The notes under the pieces were generated by a model that was not told the origin of the DNA, made no database searches, and worked only from the letters and a program-made list of their open reading frames with translations. DNA of 64,000 nt from assembly GCF_014161445.1 (NCBI RefSeq), contig NZ_JABBXA010000001.1, positions 1 to 64,000 of the forward strand. The letters run 5' to 3'. Both the position numbers and the translations under genes were made by a program. Source of the DNA: Microbispora sp. H13382. GTDB lineage: Bacteria; Actinomycetota; Actinomycetes; Streptosporangiales; Streptosporangiaceae. Shown piece by piece: positions 17,317 through 25,816 of the stretch (its first letter is position 1; each line of letters opens with the position of its first letter).

Positions 17317-17739
17317 ATGGCCGACGTGGTGGACCGGTATTTCAGCGCGTACAACGCCCACGACCTGGACGCGGTCATGCGGTGCTACTGCGCCAAGCCC
17401 GTCACGGTCGTCCCGGGCGGGCCGGCGGAGGGCCGCTCGGAGGTGGCGTCCTACCACACCGGCATCTGGCAGGCCTTCCCCGACGTCCACGTCACGGTGC
17501 TGCAGAAGGTCGCGGACGGCGGGACCACGGCGGTCGCCGCAGTGGGGACCGGCAGGCACACCGGGCCGTTCCCGATCACCACGGGCGAGGTCCTCCAGGC
17601 CACCGGGCGGTACGTCAGCGTACGGTGCTGCTGGTTCTTCGGCACCGAGGGCGGCCTGATCGTCGACCAGCAGGTCTTCTACGACCAGCTTGAGCTGTAT
17701 CTCCAGCTCGGGCTCCCGCTGGCCCGCCTCGGCGTGTGA
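17317..17739 (+). CDS. SnoaL-like / nuclear transport factor 2-fold protein
   Basis: A 140-residue alpha+beta-barrel protein of the SnoaL-like (ester cyclase) family. It starts with VDRYFSAYNAHDLDAVMRCY, typical of this fold, has the WQAFPDVHVTV strand and ends with YDQLELYLQLGL. Relatives include polyketide cyclases and many uncharacterised proteins, so the reaction cannot be given. It follows the FAD monooxygenase on the same strand and is probably co-transcribed from the TetR-controlled promoter. Confidence 0.8.
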   Translation: MADVVDRYFSAYNAHDLDAVMRCYCAKPVTVVPGGPAEGRSEVASYHTGIWQAFPDVHVTVLQKVADGGTTAVAAVGTGRHTGPFPITTGEVLQATGRYVSVRCCWFFGTEGGLIVDQQVFYDQLELYLQLGLPLARLGV

Positions 17740-17752
17740 CGCGGGGGGACGC

Positions 17753-17778
17753 GCGGCCCCTCCGGGTGGAGGGGCCGC
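17753..17778. terminator. Terminator hairpin between convergent genes
   Basis: A perfect 11-bp stem (17753-17763 with 17768-17778) and GGGT loop lies between the SnoaL-like gene and the pectate lyase gene. It can serve both strands. Confidence 0.7.
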
Positions 17779-17791
17779 ACGCCGCCGGCCG

Positions 17792-19078
17792 TCAGTGGAT
17801 CTCGCCGGCCCCGGCGTGCCGGGAGACCTCCCTGCGCACGGTCGCGGCGGGGTCGACGGTCGTGTGGAGGGTCGGGGTCCAGCCCGCGTCGGAGCCGAGG
17901 TCGGGGTCGTTCTTGGCGTTGTAGGCGGCGACCAGGTCGAGCGGGGTCTCCCTGCCGCCGACCCGCAGCAGGTTGCCCTTGGCCGTCAGCGTCGTGCCGC
18001 CCCAGTTGTAGAGCAGGTCGGCGGGGTCGACGCCCCGGCTCAGCCGGAAGTAGTTGTTCTCCGCGTAGATCTGGGACTCCACACCCACGCCCAGCGCGTA
18101 CTCGAAGGGCCCGGCGTCGGGCACCTGGTAGTAGTTGTTGTAGACGTGCACCTTGCCGAAGCGGACGCGCGGCAGCCGCTGGAGGTTGTTGTAGAACTCG
18201 TTGTGGTGCACGGTGACGCTGAGCTTGCCCCGGTCGGTCGCGGGGTTGTTGGTCGAGCCGATCAGCATGGTCTTGTCGTGGTCCGTGAACTTGTTCCATG
18301 ACACGGTCACGAAGTCGGACCCGGCCGTGATGTCCGCCTGGCCGTCGTGCACCTGGTAGGGCCGGCCGAAGTAGACCGGCTGCGCCGAGTCGGGGTTGTC
18401 CCCGTCGCTGAACGTGTTGTGGTCGATCCAGACGTGGGTCGAGCCGGTGACCGAGATGTTGTCGTAGAGGGAGTTCCAGTTGCCCTCGGCGCCGTCGGTG
18501 GGGTCCCACTGGGGGAAGCAGTCGGCGGCGTCCTCGAACCGGATGTTGCGGATGATGACGTTGTCGGCCTTGTCCACGTGCAGGTTGACGCCCCGGATGG
18601 TCGCTCCGGGCAGGCCCACGATGGTGGTGCCGGACGGCACCTTGAGCTTGATGTACTTCGTCTGCGCCGCGGCGGAGGCGGCCCGCGCGTCCTCCAGCGG
18701 CCCGGACGGCTCGGTGTCGCGGCCCCACACGGCCGGGTCGTACGCCGCGAGGTAGCCGGCCAGCGTGTAGCCGCCGGTGGCGAAGTCCGCGCAGGTCCTG
18801 TCGACGTCGACGACGCCCTTGACGTAGATGATGCGGGGGCCGGGGGAGGCGAGGGCCGCGGCCAGGCCGGCGCGGTCGGTGACCACGCGGACGTTGGCGG
18901 CGGGGGCCGCCGCGCCGCCGGTGGTGCCGGTGCCGGCCGAGGCCCAGCCGTCGCCCGCGGGCAGCGTCTGCCTGCCGAGGTCGGGCCGCGGGGCGGCCGC
19001 GGCGGGGCCCGCCCCGAGCACGGGGACGGCGGCCGCGACCGCGAGGGCGGCCGACAGGAGTAGGGATCTTCCGGGCAT
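17792..19078 (-). CDS. Secreted pectate lyase (PL1 family)
   Basis: A 428-residue extracellular lyase that cleaves polygalacturonate by beta-elimination. It has a Sec signal peptide (MPGRSLLLSAALAVAAAVPVLGAGPAAAA, cleavage near residue 29), then a right-handed beta-helix with repeated VHxN-type turns. PL1 landmarks are WIDHNTFSDG, the FVTVSWNKFTDHDKTMLIG strand with calcium-site acids upstream, and RLPRVRFGKVHVYNNYY. It lies in the pectin/uronate island and would generate the oligogalacturonides imported by the ABC system at 20.3 kb. Confidence 0.9.
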   Translation of the reverse strand: MPGRSLLLSAALAVAAAVPVLGAGPAAAAPRPDLGRQTLPAGDGWASAGTGTTGGAAAPAANVRVVTDRAGLAAALASPGPRIIYVKGVVDVDRTCADFATGGYTLAGYLAAYDPAVWGRDTEPSGPLEDARAASAAAQTKYIKLKVPSGTTIVGLPGATIRGVNLHVDKADNVIIRNIRFEDAADCFPQWDPTDGAEGNWNSLYDNISVTGSTHVWIDHNTFSDGDNPDSAQPVYFGRPYQVHDGQADITAGSDFVTVSWNKFTDHDKTMLIGSTNNPATDRGKLSVTVHHNEFYNNLQRLPRVRFGKVHVYNNYYQVPDAGPFEYALGVGVESQIYAENNYFRLSRGVDPADLLYNWGGTTLTAKGNLLRVGGRETPLDLVAAYNAKNDPDLGSDAGWTPTLHTTVDPAATVRREVSRHAGAGEIH

Positions 19079-19126
19079 GACTGTCTCCGTTCTGCGATCG
19101 CTCCCCCGAAACTCGTCGCCCGGCGC

Positions 19127-20050
19127 TCAGGCCGGATCGGGCGACCGCTCCAGTTCGTCGAGAAGGGCGAGACCGCGGTCGATCAGCGCGGCGAGCCTGT
19201 CGATGTGCTCGGGGCTGGGATCGGACAGCGGCCGGCGGACGGGTCCCACGTCCAGACCACGCAGGCGTACGCCCGCCTTGATGAGCGAGACGGCGTATCC
19301 CGGGCCCTCGCCGCGCAGGTCGACCAGGGGCCGGTAGAAGCCCTCGATCAGACGGGTCGCGACGTCGTCGCGACCGTCCCGCAGCGCCTCGTAGCAGGCG
19401 AGCGCGAGGCCGGGGAGGAAGCAGAAGACGGCGGAGGAGTAGCGGACCACGCCGAGGTCCCGGTAGCCGGCCTGGGACAGCTCCGCCGTCGGCAGGCCGT
19501 TGAAGTACAGCATGGAGGGCGGGGCGGCCTCGATGATCCGGCGCATGAGGCCGAGGTCGCCGTAGCCGTCCTTGAGCCCGATGACACCCGGGTGCTCCGC
19601 GAGCGCCGCGACCGTCTCCGGCTCGAAGACGGCGTTGTCGCGCTGGTAGAGGATGACCGGCAGCCGGGTGCCGTCCGCGATCGCCTCGTAGTGGCGGCGC
19701 AGGCCGTGCTGGCCCGCCTGCACGAGGTACGGCGGCAGCGCGAGCAGGGCCGAGGCCCCGCCGTCCTCGGCCGCTCTGGCGAACTCCAGGGCCATCGCGG
19801 TGCCGTAGCCGATCCCGGCGACCACCGGGACGCGCCCGGCGGCCTCCTCGACGGCCGCGGCCACGCAGGCGGCGTAGTCCCGCAGGCTGAGCGAGGGGAA
19901 CTCGCCGGTGCCGCAGCAGGCGAACACCGCGCCGCACCCCGCCTCGACGCCCTGCCGTACGTGCCGGCGGAACACCTCGAGGTCGAGCCGCTCCTCCTCG
20001 TCGCACGGCGTGACCGGGAAGAACAGCAGGCCGTCGAATGTCACCGGCAT
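19127..20050 (-). CDS. kdgD: 5-dehydro-4-deoxyglucarate dehydratase 2
   Basis: A second KdgD-type member of the DapA superfamily, 307 residues. It shares GTGEFPSL, ILYQRDN with the catalytic Tyr, and IGLKDGYGD with the Schiff-base Lys with the copy at 11230. The two proteins are plainly paralogous but diverged throughout. It diverges from the sugar ABC importer operon and precedes the pectate lyase gene on the same strand. Having two copies suggests separate expression with extracellular pectin breakdown versus internal uronate, or a different 4-deoxy keto acid as substrate. Confidence 0.85.
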   Translation of the reverse strand: MPVTFDGLLFFPVTPCDEEERLDLEVFRRHVRQGVEAGCGAVFACCGTGEFPSLSLRDYAACVAAAVEEAAGRVPVVAGIGYGTAMALEFARAAEDGGASALLALPPYLVQAGQHGLRRHYEAIADGTRLPVILYQRDNAVFEPETVAALAEHPGVIGLKDGYGDLGLMRRIIEAAPPSMLYFNGLPTAELSQAGYRDLGVVRYSSAVFCFLPGLALACYEALRDGRDDVATRLIEGFYRPLVDLRGEGPGYAVSLIKAGVRLRGLDVGPVRRPLSDPSPEHIDRLAALIDRGLALLDELERSPDPA

Positions 20051-20085
20051 TCTCCGTCATCCTCCTGCGTCATCCATCTGAACCT

Positions 20086-20102
20086 GATTCATATTCGTGA
20101 AC
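20086..20102 (-). promoter_or_regulatory. Operator-like word upstream of kdgD2
   Basis: Read toward kdgD2 the sequence is GTTCACGAATATGAATC. It shares GTTCnnGAATATG with the site at 20240-20252 in front of the divergent ABC operon. A common regulator for both sides of this divergent promoter is inferred. Confidence 0.5.
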
Positions 20103-20230
20103 ACCGGGAACGTACGGCGCGCGGCGGCGCGTGGTCAAGACGCGCACCCAAAGAGGGCGAATGTTTCGAAAAGGACACGGGTCCTTGACAGGACCGAGGC
20201 CCGAACATCAACGTTGATCCGTCCACGCTT

Positions 20231-20259
20231 GTGAACAAAGTTCAGGAATATGTCCTGAC
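20231..20259 (+). promoter_or_regulatory. Operator-like word upstream of ABC importer
   Basis: GAACAAAGTTC (a GAAC-N3-GTTC palindrome, 20233-20243) is followed by AGGAATATGTCC. The arrangement matches the site in front of kdgD1 at 12163-12185 almost base for base. It lies about 35 to 60 bp upstream of the first permease gene. Confidence 0.55.
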
Positions 20260-20292
20260 CGAGTTCCGAAAAGTCACAGAGGAGATGCGCCG

Positions 20293-21165
20293 GTGACGAC
20301 GATGCGCCGCAGGGCCGTGCCGTACCTGCTGATCTCGCCGACGGTCGCGCTCATCGCGGCGTTCCTCGTCTATCCCATCGGCAGCGTCGCGTACTACAGC
20401 CTGCAGCACCAGAACCTCACCAGGCCATGGGCCAACGGCTTCGCCGGGCTGGACAACTTCCGGCGGATGCTGTTCGAGGACGAGCTGTTCTGGCAGAGCC
20501 TCGGTTTCACCGCAAAGTGGGTGATCGTCGAGGTCGGCCTGCAGCTGCTCCTCGGACTCGCGCTCGCCCTCATCGTCAATGAAAGTTTCATCGGCCGGGG
20601 GCTCGCCCGGTCGCTGGTCTTCTCGCCGTGGGCCGTCTCCGGGGTGCTGACGACGGGCATCTGGATCCTGCTCTACACCCCCAGCACCGGAGTGCTGCGG
20701 TTTCTCGGGCAGCCGGAGGCGGCGGTCCTCGGCAACCCCGACACGGTCTTCCCGGCCGTCGTGGTCACCGAGTTGTGGCGCGGCGTGCCGTTCTTCGCGA
20801 TCCTCCTGCTCGCCGGCCTGCAGGGCATCCCGGGCGAGCTGTACGAGGCCGCGGCGGTGGACGGGGCGGGCCGGACGAGGCGCTTCTTCCACGTCACGCT
20901 GCCGCACCTGCGGGACGCGATCGTGCTGGCCACCCTGCTGCGCGGGGTCTGGGAGTTCAACAACGTCGACCTGCTCTACACGCTCACCGGCGGCGGTCCC
21001 GCACAGGCGACGACCACGTTGCCGCTGTACGTGGCCCAGCGCGCCGTCGACTCCAAGGACTTCGGGTACGGCTCGGCGCTGACGATGGCGGGCTTCGTGA
21101 TCCTGCTGTTCTGCTCCATCCTCTACCTCCGGCTGAACCGGTTCGGGGAGGACCGAGACCGATGA
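20293..21165 (+). CDS. Carbohydrate ABC transporter permease (MalF/UgpA type)
   Basis: A 290-residue inner-membrane permease with six predicted transmembrane segments. The cytoplasmic EAA loop that docks on the ATPase is visible as YEAAAVDGAGRTRRFFHVTLPHL. GTG 20293 follows CAGAGGAGA. It is the first gene of an importer operon (two permeases, binding protein, enolase-family enzyme, IclR). No ATP-binding subunit is encoded here, as is common in actinomycetes that share one MsiK-type ATPase. Substrate is inferred from the setting: pectin- or uronate-derived sugars. Confidence 0.9.
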   Translation: MTTMRRRAVPYLLISPTVALIAAFLVYPIGSVAYYSLQHQNLTRPWANGFAGLDNFRRMLFEDELFWQSLGFTAKWVIVEVGLQLLLGLALALIVNESFIGRGLARSLVFSPWAVSGVLTTGIWILLYTPSTGVLRFLGQPEAAVLGNPDTVFPAVVVTELWRGVPFFAILLLAGLQGIPGELYEAAAVDGAGRTRRFFHVTLPHLRDAIVLATLLRGVWEFNNVDLLYTLTGGGPAQATTTLPLYVAQRAVDSKDFGYGSALTMAGFVILLFCSILYLRLNRFGEDRDR

Positions 21166-21184
21166 AGAGGCGAGGGTTTTCGCA

Positions 21185-22072
21185 ATGAGCGCCGACGTCA
21201 TGACCCGCCCCCGCAGCCGGGCGGCGGTGCCCGCGGGGGCACGCCGCCGTCGTTCGAAGAGGAAGGACCCCGGCCGTGTGCTGCGGCTCTACATCCCCCT
21301 CGGGCTGTATCTGGTCTTCACCCTCGTGCCGTTCTACTGGATGCTCGTGTTCGCCCTGCGGCCGGCGGGATCGACCGACCCCGTCCCCTGGCCGATCACG
21401 TTCGAGCACTTCGAGACCGTCTGGAACGACATCGGCTACGCGGTCTTCTTCAAGAACAGCGTGATCGTCGGGGTCTGGTCGCTGCTGTTCACCACGGTCA
21501 TCGCGGTGATGGGCGGGTACGCGCTGGCGCGCTACCGGTTCCGCGGCCGGAGCCTGTTCATGGTCGTGCTGCTGTGCACCCAGTTCATCCCCGGCGCGAT
21601 GATGCTGATCCCGCTGTTTTCGATCTTCAAGTCGCTCGGCCTGATCAACAGCCTGGGGAGCCTCGTCCTCGCCGACACCGTGTTCAACCTGCCTCTGTCG
21701 ATCATCCTCATGAGCGGTTTCATCTCGGCCGTGCCGTTCACGGTGGAGGAGGCCGCGATGGTCGACGGCTGCACGCGGTTCCGCGGCTTCCTCGCGATCG
21801 TGCTGCCGCAGCTGCGGCCCGGCCTGATCGCCGTGGGGTCGTTCGCGTTCATCCACACGTGGAACAACTTCCTGTTCGCGCTGATGTTCGTCAGCAAGCA
21901 GGACAGCTTCACGATCCCCGTCGGTCTCAGCTACACGATCGGGGAGTACAGCGCCGACTTCGGGGCTCTAGCGGCCGGGGGCGTCGTCGCCGCCCTGCCT
22001 GTGGTCTGCGTGTTCGCTGTGGTCCAGCGCTATCTCGTGCACGGCATCAGCGCCGGCGCGGTCAAGGGATAG
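21185..22072 (+). CDS. Carbohydrate ABC transporter permease (MalG/UgpE type)
   Basis: The second permease, 295 residues, with six transmembrane segments after a basic N-terminus (ARRRRSKRKD). The EAA loop reads EEAAMVDGCTRFRGFLAIVLPQL. It begins 20 bp after the first permease gene and pairs with it as a heterodimer. The final residues HGISAGAVKG are typical of MalG-like proteins. Confidence 0.9.
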   Translation: MSADVMTRPRSRAAVPAGARRRRSKRKDPGRVLRLYIPLGLYLVFTLVPFYWMLVFALRPAGSTDPVPWPITFEHFETVWNDIGYAVFFKNSVIVGVWSLLFTTVIAVMGGYALARYRFRGRSLFMVVLLCTQFIPGAMMLIPLFSIFKSLGLINSLGSLVLADTVFNLPLSIILMSGFISAVPFTVEEAAMVDGCTRFRGFLAIVLPQLRPGLIAVGSFAFIHTWNNFLFALMFVSKQDSFTIPVGLSYTIGEYSADFGALAAGGVVAALPVVCVFAVVQRYLVHGISAGAVKG

Positions 22073-22121
22073 CACCCCCCACCCATTCAGAGACCAGCCT
22101 GTCGAGAGCAGGAGGACACAG

Positions 22122-23417
22122 ATGAGAATGAAAGTGGCCTGGGCGGCGCTCGCCGTTCTCGCCGTCACCGCCACGGGATGCGGGTCGGACTCGGGCTCGG
22201 GTTCCGGCGACGGCTCCGGCAAGACGACCATCACGTTCTGGGACAACAACGGGGGCACCCGCACCCCGATCTACCAGGAGCTGATCAAGCGGTTCGAGGC
22301 GGCCAACCCCTCGATCCACGTCGAGTACGTCGGCGTCCCGATCGCGTCCGTCCAGCAGAAGTACGACACCGCCATCGCGGGCGGGGACACCCCCGACGTC
22401 GGCGGCGTCACCACGTCGTACCTGGCCAACCTGACCGGTCAGCAGGCGCTGGAGCCGGCCGACGACTGGCTGTCCAAGAGCTCGGTGAACGGCAAGCTGG
22501 CCACGCCGATGCTCGACTCGGTCCGCAAGACCGTGCCCGACGGCAAGCTCTACCTCGTGCCGGGCACCTCCAACATGGACGTGGTGTGGTACCTGAAGGA
22601 CAAGCTCCAGCAGGCGCCGAGCACCTGGGATGAGTTCTTCACCAGCGCCGACGAGCTGACCAAGAAGCCCGACGAGTACGGCTACACCATCCGCGGCGGC
22701 GCCGGCTCGATCTTCCAGATCCTCGCCGAGATGTACTCCTACTCGGGCGTGGGCGAGTTCTTCGACGCCTCGGGCAAGAGCACGGTCAACGACCCGAAGA
22801 ACGTCGAGTTCCTCGGCAAGATGGCCGGGCTGTACAAGAAGGACACCCCCGAGGCCGACGTCACCAACGACTTCCCGAAGATGGTCGCCGCGTTCGGCAC
22901 CGGGAAGATCGCGATGATGCACCACAACCTGGGCTCCTACAACGACCACGTCAAGGCGCACGGCAAGGACAAGATCGCCGCCTTCGCGCTGCCGACCGGC
23001 CCCGGCGGCAAGCGGACCATCGTGGCCAACCCCGTGGACGGGTTCGCGGTGTTCAAGAACAGCGAGCACAAGGACGCCGCCTGGAAGTTCGTGGAGTTCC
23101 TGGTCTCCCACGACAGCAACAGCTACTGGAACCAGCAGACCGGCCAGATCCCGGCCAACACCGAGGCGCAGGGCGACTCCTGGCTGCAGGACCTCCAGCA
23201 CGTGAAGACGGCCGTCGAAACGCTGAACGACCCGAACACCCAGGTCGTGTCCCCGCCCTACTACCTGCCGCAGTTCTCCTCCATCACCAAGGCCGACACC
23301 GAGCCCCTCTTCCAGAAGGTCCTGCTCGGCCAGATGAAGCCCCAGGAGTTCCTCGACACCCTGGCGCAGAAGCTGACCGACGCCCAGGCCGAATGGAAGA
23401 AGGCGACCGGCGGCTGA
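22122..23417 (+). CDS. Sugar-binding lipoprotein of ABC importer
   Basis: A 431-residue extracellular solute-binding protein (family 1). The signal peptide ends in a lipobox (VTATGC, Cys about residue 20), followed by a Gly/Ser linker and TTITFWDNNGG, the usual start of the periplasmic-binding fold. SNMDVVWYLKDKL, GTGKIAMMHHN and a WKFVEFLV segment fit the maltose/oligosaccharide group. It lies 49 bp after the MalG-type permease with AGGAGG as ribosome site. Contrast it with the solute-binding protein at 53311-54765, which lacks any signal peptide. Confidence 0.92.
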   Translation: MRMKVAWAALAVLAVTATGCGSDSGSGSGDGSGKTTITFWDNNGGTRTPIYQELIKRFEAANPSIHVEYVGVPIASVQQKYDTAIAGGDTPDVGGVTTSYLANLTGQQALEPADDWLSKSSVNGKLATPMLDSVRKTVPDGKLYLVPGTSNMDVVWYLKDKLQQAPSTWDEFFTSADELTKKPDEYGYTIRGGAGSIFQILAEMYSYSGVGEFFDASGKSTVNDPKNVEFLGKMAGLYKKDTPEADVTNDFPKMVAAFGTGKIAMMHHNLGSYNDHVKAHGKDKIAAFALPTGPGGKRTIVANPVDGFAVFKNSEHKDAAWKFVEFLVSHDSNSYWNQQTGQIPANTEAQGDSWLQDLQHVKTAVETLNDPNTQVVSPPYYLPQFSSITKADTEPLFQKVLLGQMKPQEFLDTLAQKLTDAQAEWKKATGG

Positions 23418-23528
23418 TCGAGCCCGCCGGCATCCGGGACCGGGCCGGTGCGTCCCTGACCGCGCACCGGCCCTCTGGGCCCGGTCGACACGGTCCCTCC
23501 CGAACTCACCGACGAAAGGGAAGAGTCC

Positions 23529-24692
23529 ATGGCGGTAGTCGAACGCGTCATCGTCACGCTCTTCACCACGGTCACCGAATCCGTGGTGGACGGGCACGGC
23601 CACCGGCATCCCGGGCCGCCCAGGGAGGTGCGGGAGGCGCTGCTGGCCGTCACCGACAGCGACGGCGCGACCGGGTACTGCCTGGCCGCGCCGGACACCG
23701 TCAGGGAGGCGGTGATCAACGGCCACATCGGCCCCGCGCTGGTCGGCCAGGACAGCCTCGACCGGGAGCGGCTGTGGCACCGCGTCGCCCGCCGGCAGCG
23801 GGGCGCCCAGGGCAACCTGTCCGACCGCGCGCTCAGCGCCGCCGACCAGGCCCTGTGGGACCTCGCGGGGCGCAAGCTCGGCCTGCCCGTCTGGAAGCTC
23901 CTCGGCGGCGCCCGCTCCGAGGTGCCCGCCTACGCGAGCACCATGTGCGGCGACGACATCACCGGCGGCCTGGCCACCCCCGAGGACTACGCCGCCTTCG
24001 CCAAGGAGCTGGTGTCCCGCGGCTACCGCGGGATCAAGCTGCACACCTGGATGCCGCCCATGCCGTACGGCGTGGACCGCGACATCGAGGCGTGCGCCGC
24101 GGTCCGCGAGGCGGTCGGGCCGGACGTCGCGCTCATGCTCGACAGCAACCACTGGTACTCCCGCTCCGAGGCCCTGACCCTCGGCCGGGCCCTCGACGAG
24201 CTGAACTTCACCTGGTACGAGGAGCCCATGGAGGAGGCGTCGGTACAGTCGTACCGATGGCTCGCCGACCAGCTGAAGACGCCGATCCTCGGGCCGGAGA
24301 CCTCCTGGGGCAAGCACATGGCCCGGGCGGAGTGGGTGGCCGCGGGGGCCTGCGACATCCTCAGGGTGGGCGTCGTCGGATCCGGCGGGATCATCCCGGC
24401 GGTGAAGGCGGTCCACCTGGCCGAGTCGTTCGGCATGGACTGCGAGATCCACGGCAACGGCTCCGGCGCGCTGGCCGTGATCGGCGCCACGCTGTGCGGG
24501 CAGTGGTACGAGCGGGGGCTGCTGCACCCGCACTCGGACTACGACACACCCGCCCCGCACCTGCGGTCGATCGTCGACCCGCTCGTCGACGGCAGGGTGC
24601 GGATGCCGGACACTCCCGGATTGGGGGATGATCTGGATATGGACTACATCGCCTCCCGGACGGTGGCCAGCTGGGGAACCGGCTCACAATAG
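23529..24692 (+). CDS. Enolase-superfamily (mandelate racemase/MLE) sugar-acid dehydratase
   Basis: A 387-residue member of the mandelate racemase/muconate cycloisomerase group. Its active-site elements are RGIKLHTW (base Lys), the metal ligands in MLDSNHWY, WYEEPM and LGPETSWG, and the catalytic His in EIHGNGSG. This set is used by acid-sugar dehydratases. The exact aldonate or aldarate cannot be named. It lies between the uronate/pectin ABC importer and the IclR gene, so it likely handles an imported sugar acid. It is distinct from the GudD at 9959. Confidence 0.85.
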   Translation: MAVVERVIVTLFTTVTESVVDGHGHRHPGPPREVREALLAVTDSDGATGYCLAAPDTVREAVINGHIGPALVGQDSLDRERLWHRVARRQRGAQGNLSDRALSAADQALWDLAGRKLGLPVWKLLGGARSEVPAYASTMCGDDITGGLATPEDYAAFAKELVSRGYRGIKLHTWMPPMPYGVDRDIEACAAVREAVGPDVALMLDSNHWYSRSEALTLGRALDELNFTWYEEPMEEASVQSYRWLADQLKTPILGPETSWGKHMARAEWVAAGACDILRVGVVGSGGIIPAVKAVHLAESFGMDCEIHGNGSGALAVIGATLCGQWYERGLLHPHSDYDTPAPHLRSIVDPLVDGRVRMPDTPGLGDDLDMDYIASRTVASWGTGSQ

Positions 24693-24722
24693 GAGGTGGA
24701 CAGGCGGGTCAGGGAGGTACAC

Positions 24723-25496
24723 ATGGCGGAACCCGTGCCGCACGTGAAGTCGGCACTCCGGACGGTCGAGCTGCTCGACTTCTTCGCGCAGTATCCCGGA
24801 CTGCACAGCCTCACCGACCTTCAGGGCAAGCTGGGCTATCCCAAGAGCAGCCTGCACGCCCTGCTGCGCACGCTGGTCGACCTCGGCTGGATCGAGACCG
24901 ACGTCACCGGCACGCTCTACCGGATCGGCATGCGGGCTCTGCTGGTCGGGGCGACGTACATCGACGGGGACCCGGTGGTCCAGCTCGCGCACGACGCCCT
25001 GGACTGGCTGGCCGAGGTGACGGGGGAGACGGTGCACCTCGCCCGGCTCGACCACTTCGACATCGTGTATCTCGCCACGCGTGCCTCGCGGCACTACCTG
25101 CGGCCGTTCTCGCGGGTGGGCCGCCGTCTGCCGGCGAGCACCACGTCGCTCGGCAAGGCGATCCTGGCGAGCAGGGACGACGACGAGGTGCGCGCGCTGC
25201 TGCCCGCCGAGCTGCCCTCGCTGACGGCCCACACGATCGTGGACGCCGAGGAGCTGCTGGTCGACCTGCGCCGGGTGCGCAAGCAGGGCTACGCGGTGGA
25301 CCGCGAGGAGAACACCGAGGGGCTGCGGTGCTTCGGCGTCGCGCTGCACATCAGCGACCCGCCGCGCGACGCCATCAGCTGCTCGGTGCCGATCCCGCGC
25401 CTGACCCCGGAGCGGGAGAAGGAGATCGCCTCCTGCCTGCTGGAGGCCCGCGAGCGCATCGAGCGCTCCGCCATGCGCCAGCGCCGGGCGTACTGA
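24723..25496 (+). CDS. IclR family regulator of the uronate island
   Basis: A 257-residue regulator with an N-terminal winged helix (SALRTVELLDFFAQYPGLHSLTDLQGKLGYPKSSLHALLRTL) and the C-terminal GAF-like IclR effector domain (SRVGRRLPASTTSLGKAILAS; the late VDREENTEGLRCFGVALHI is the classic effector-pocket run). The ATG at 24723, after GGGAGG, is preferred to an upstream GTG at 24696. It ends the importer operon. It is the best candidate for binding the shared words near 12150, 20086 and 20231. KdgR-type IclR proteins commonly control pectin and uronate genes. Confidence 0.88.
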   Translation: MAEPVPHVKSALRTVELLDFFAQYPGLHSLTDLQGKLGYPKSSLHALLRTLVDLGWIETDVTGTLYRIGMRALLVGATYIDGDPVVQLAHDALDWLAEVTGETVHLARLDHFDIVYLATRASRHYLRPFSRVGRRLPASTTSLGKAILASRDDDEVRALLPAELPSLTAHTIVDAEELLVDLRRVRKQGYAVDREENTEGLRCFGVALHISDPPRDAISCSVPIPRLTPEREKEIASCLLEARERIERSAMRQRRAY

Positions 25497-25816
25497 CCGG
25501 CGCCCGCCGCCCGTTCACAGGAGCCGTCCGCACCGGACCACGAGCGCCCCGGGACGTGTCGCCACGCCGCGGGGCGCTTCGCCGTGTCCGCGTGCCCGCC
25601 GCCCGGGAAACGCGCTGCCCGGGAACGCGTGCGCCGCCGGGGAAGATCCGGCGAGCATCCCGGAAGATGCGCGGGTCACAGCCCGGACGTGACGATGACG
25701 GGGTGACGGTCGCGCTGCCTCCCGCTCCACGGGTCCACCGGCCGCGACCCGACCGGAGCCGCCGCCGTGGTGCCGGTAGCGGCCGCTTCCGTACCCAACC
25801 TATGGCGGGGTGAGAG
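25497..25816. other. 320-bp intergenic region; left edge of biosynthetic cluster
   Basis: No gene can be supported here on either strand. The only structured element is the first copy of the bipartite cluster promoter signal (25655-25701). This places the boundary between the uronate island and the biosynthetic cluster inside this gap. Confidence 0.6.
25655..25701 (+). promoter_or_regulatory. Bipartite cluster promoter signal, aminomutase gene
   Basis: GCATCCCGGAAGATGC (25655-25670), 20 bp, then GACGATGACGG (25691-25701), pointing at the aminomutase start 116 bp further on. The second word continues GGTGACGG, almost identical to the copies in front of the epoxide hydrolase and FAD oxygenase genes. 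Confidence 0.75.

Noticed and set aside
20281-25500. Uronate genes as part of the biosynthetic cluster
   Set aside because: They carry a different operator word, have a complete catabolic logic of their own, and lack the bipartite signal.
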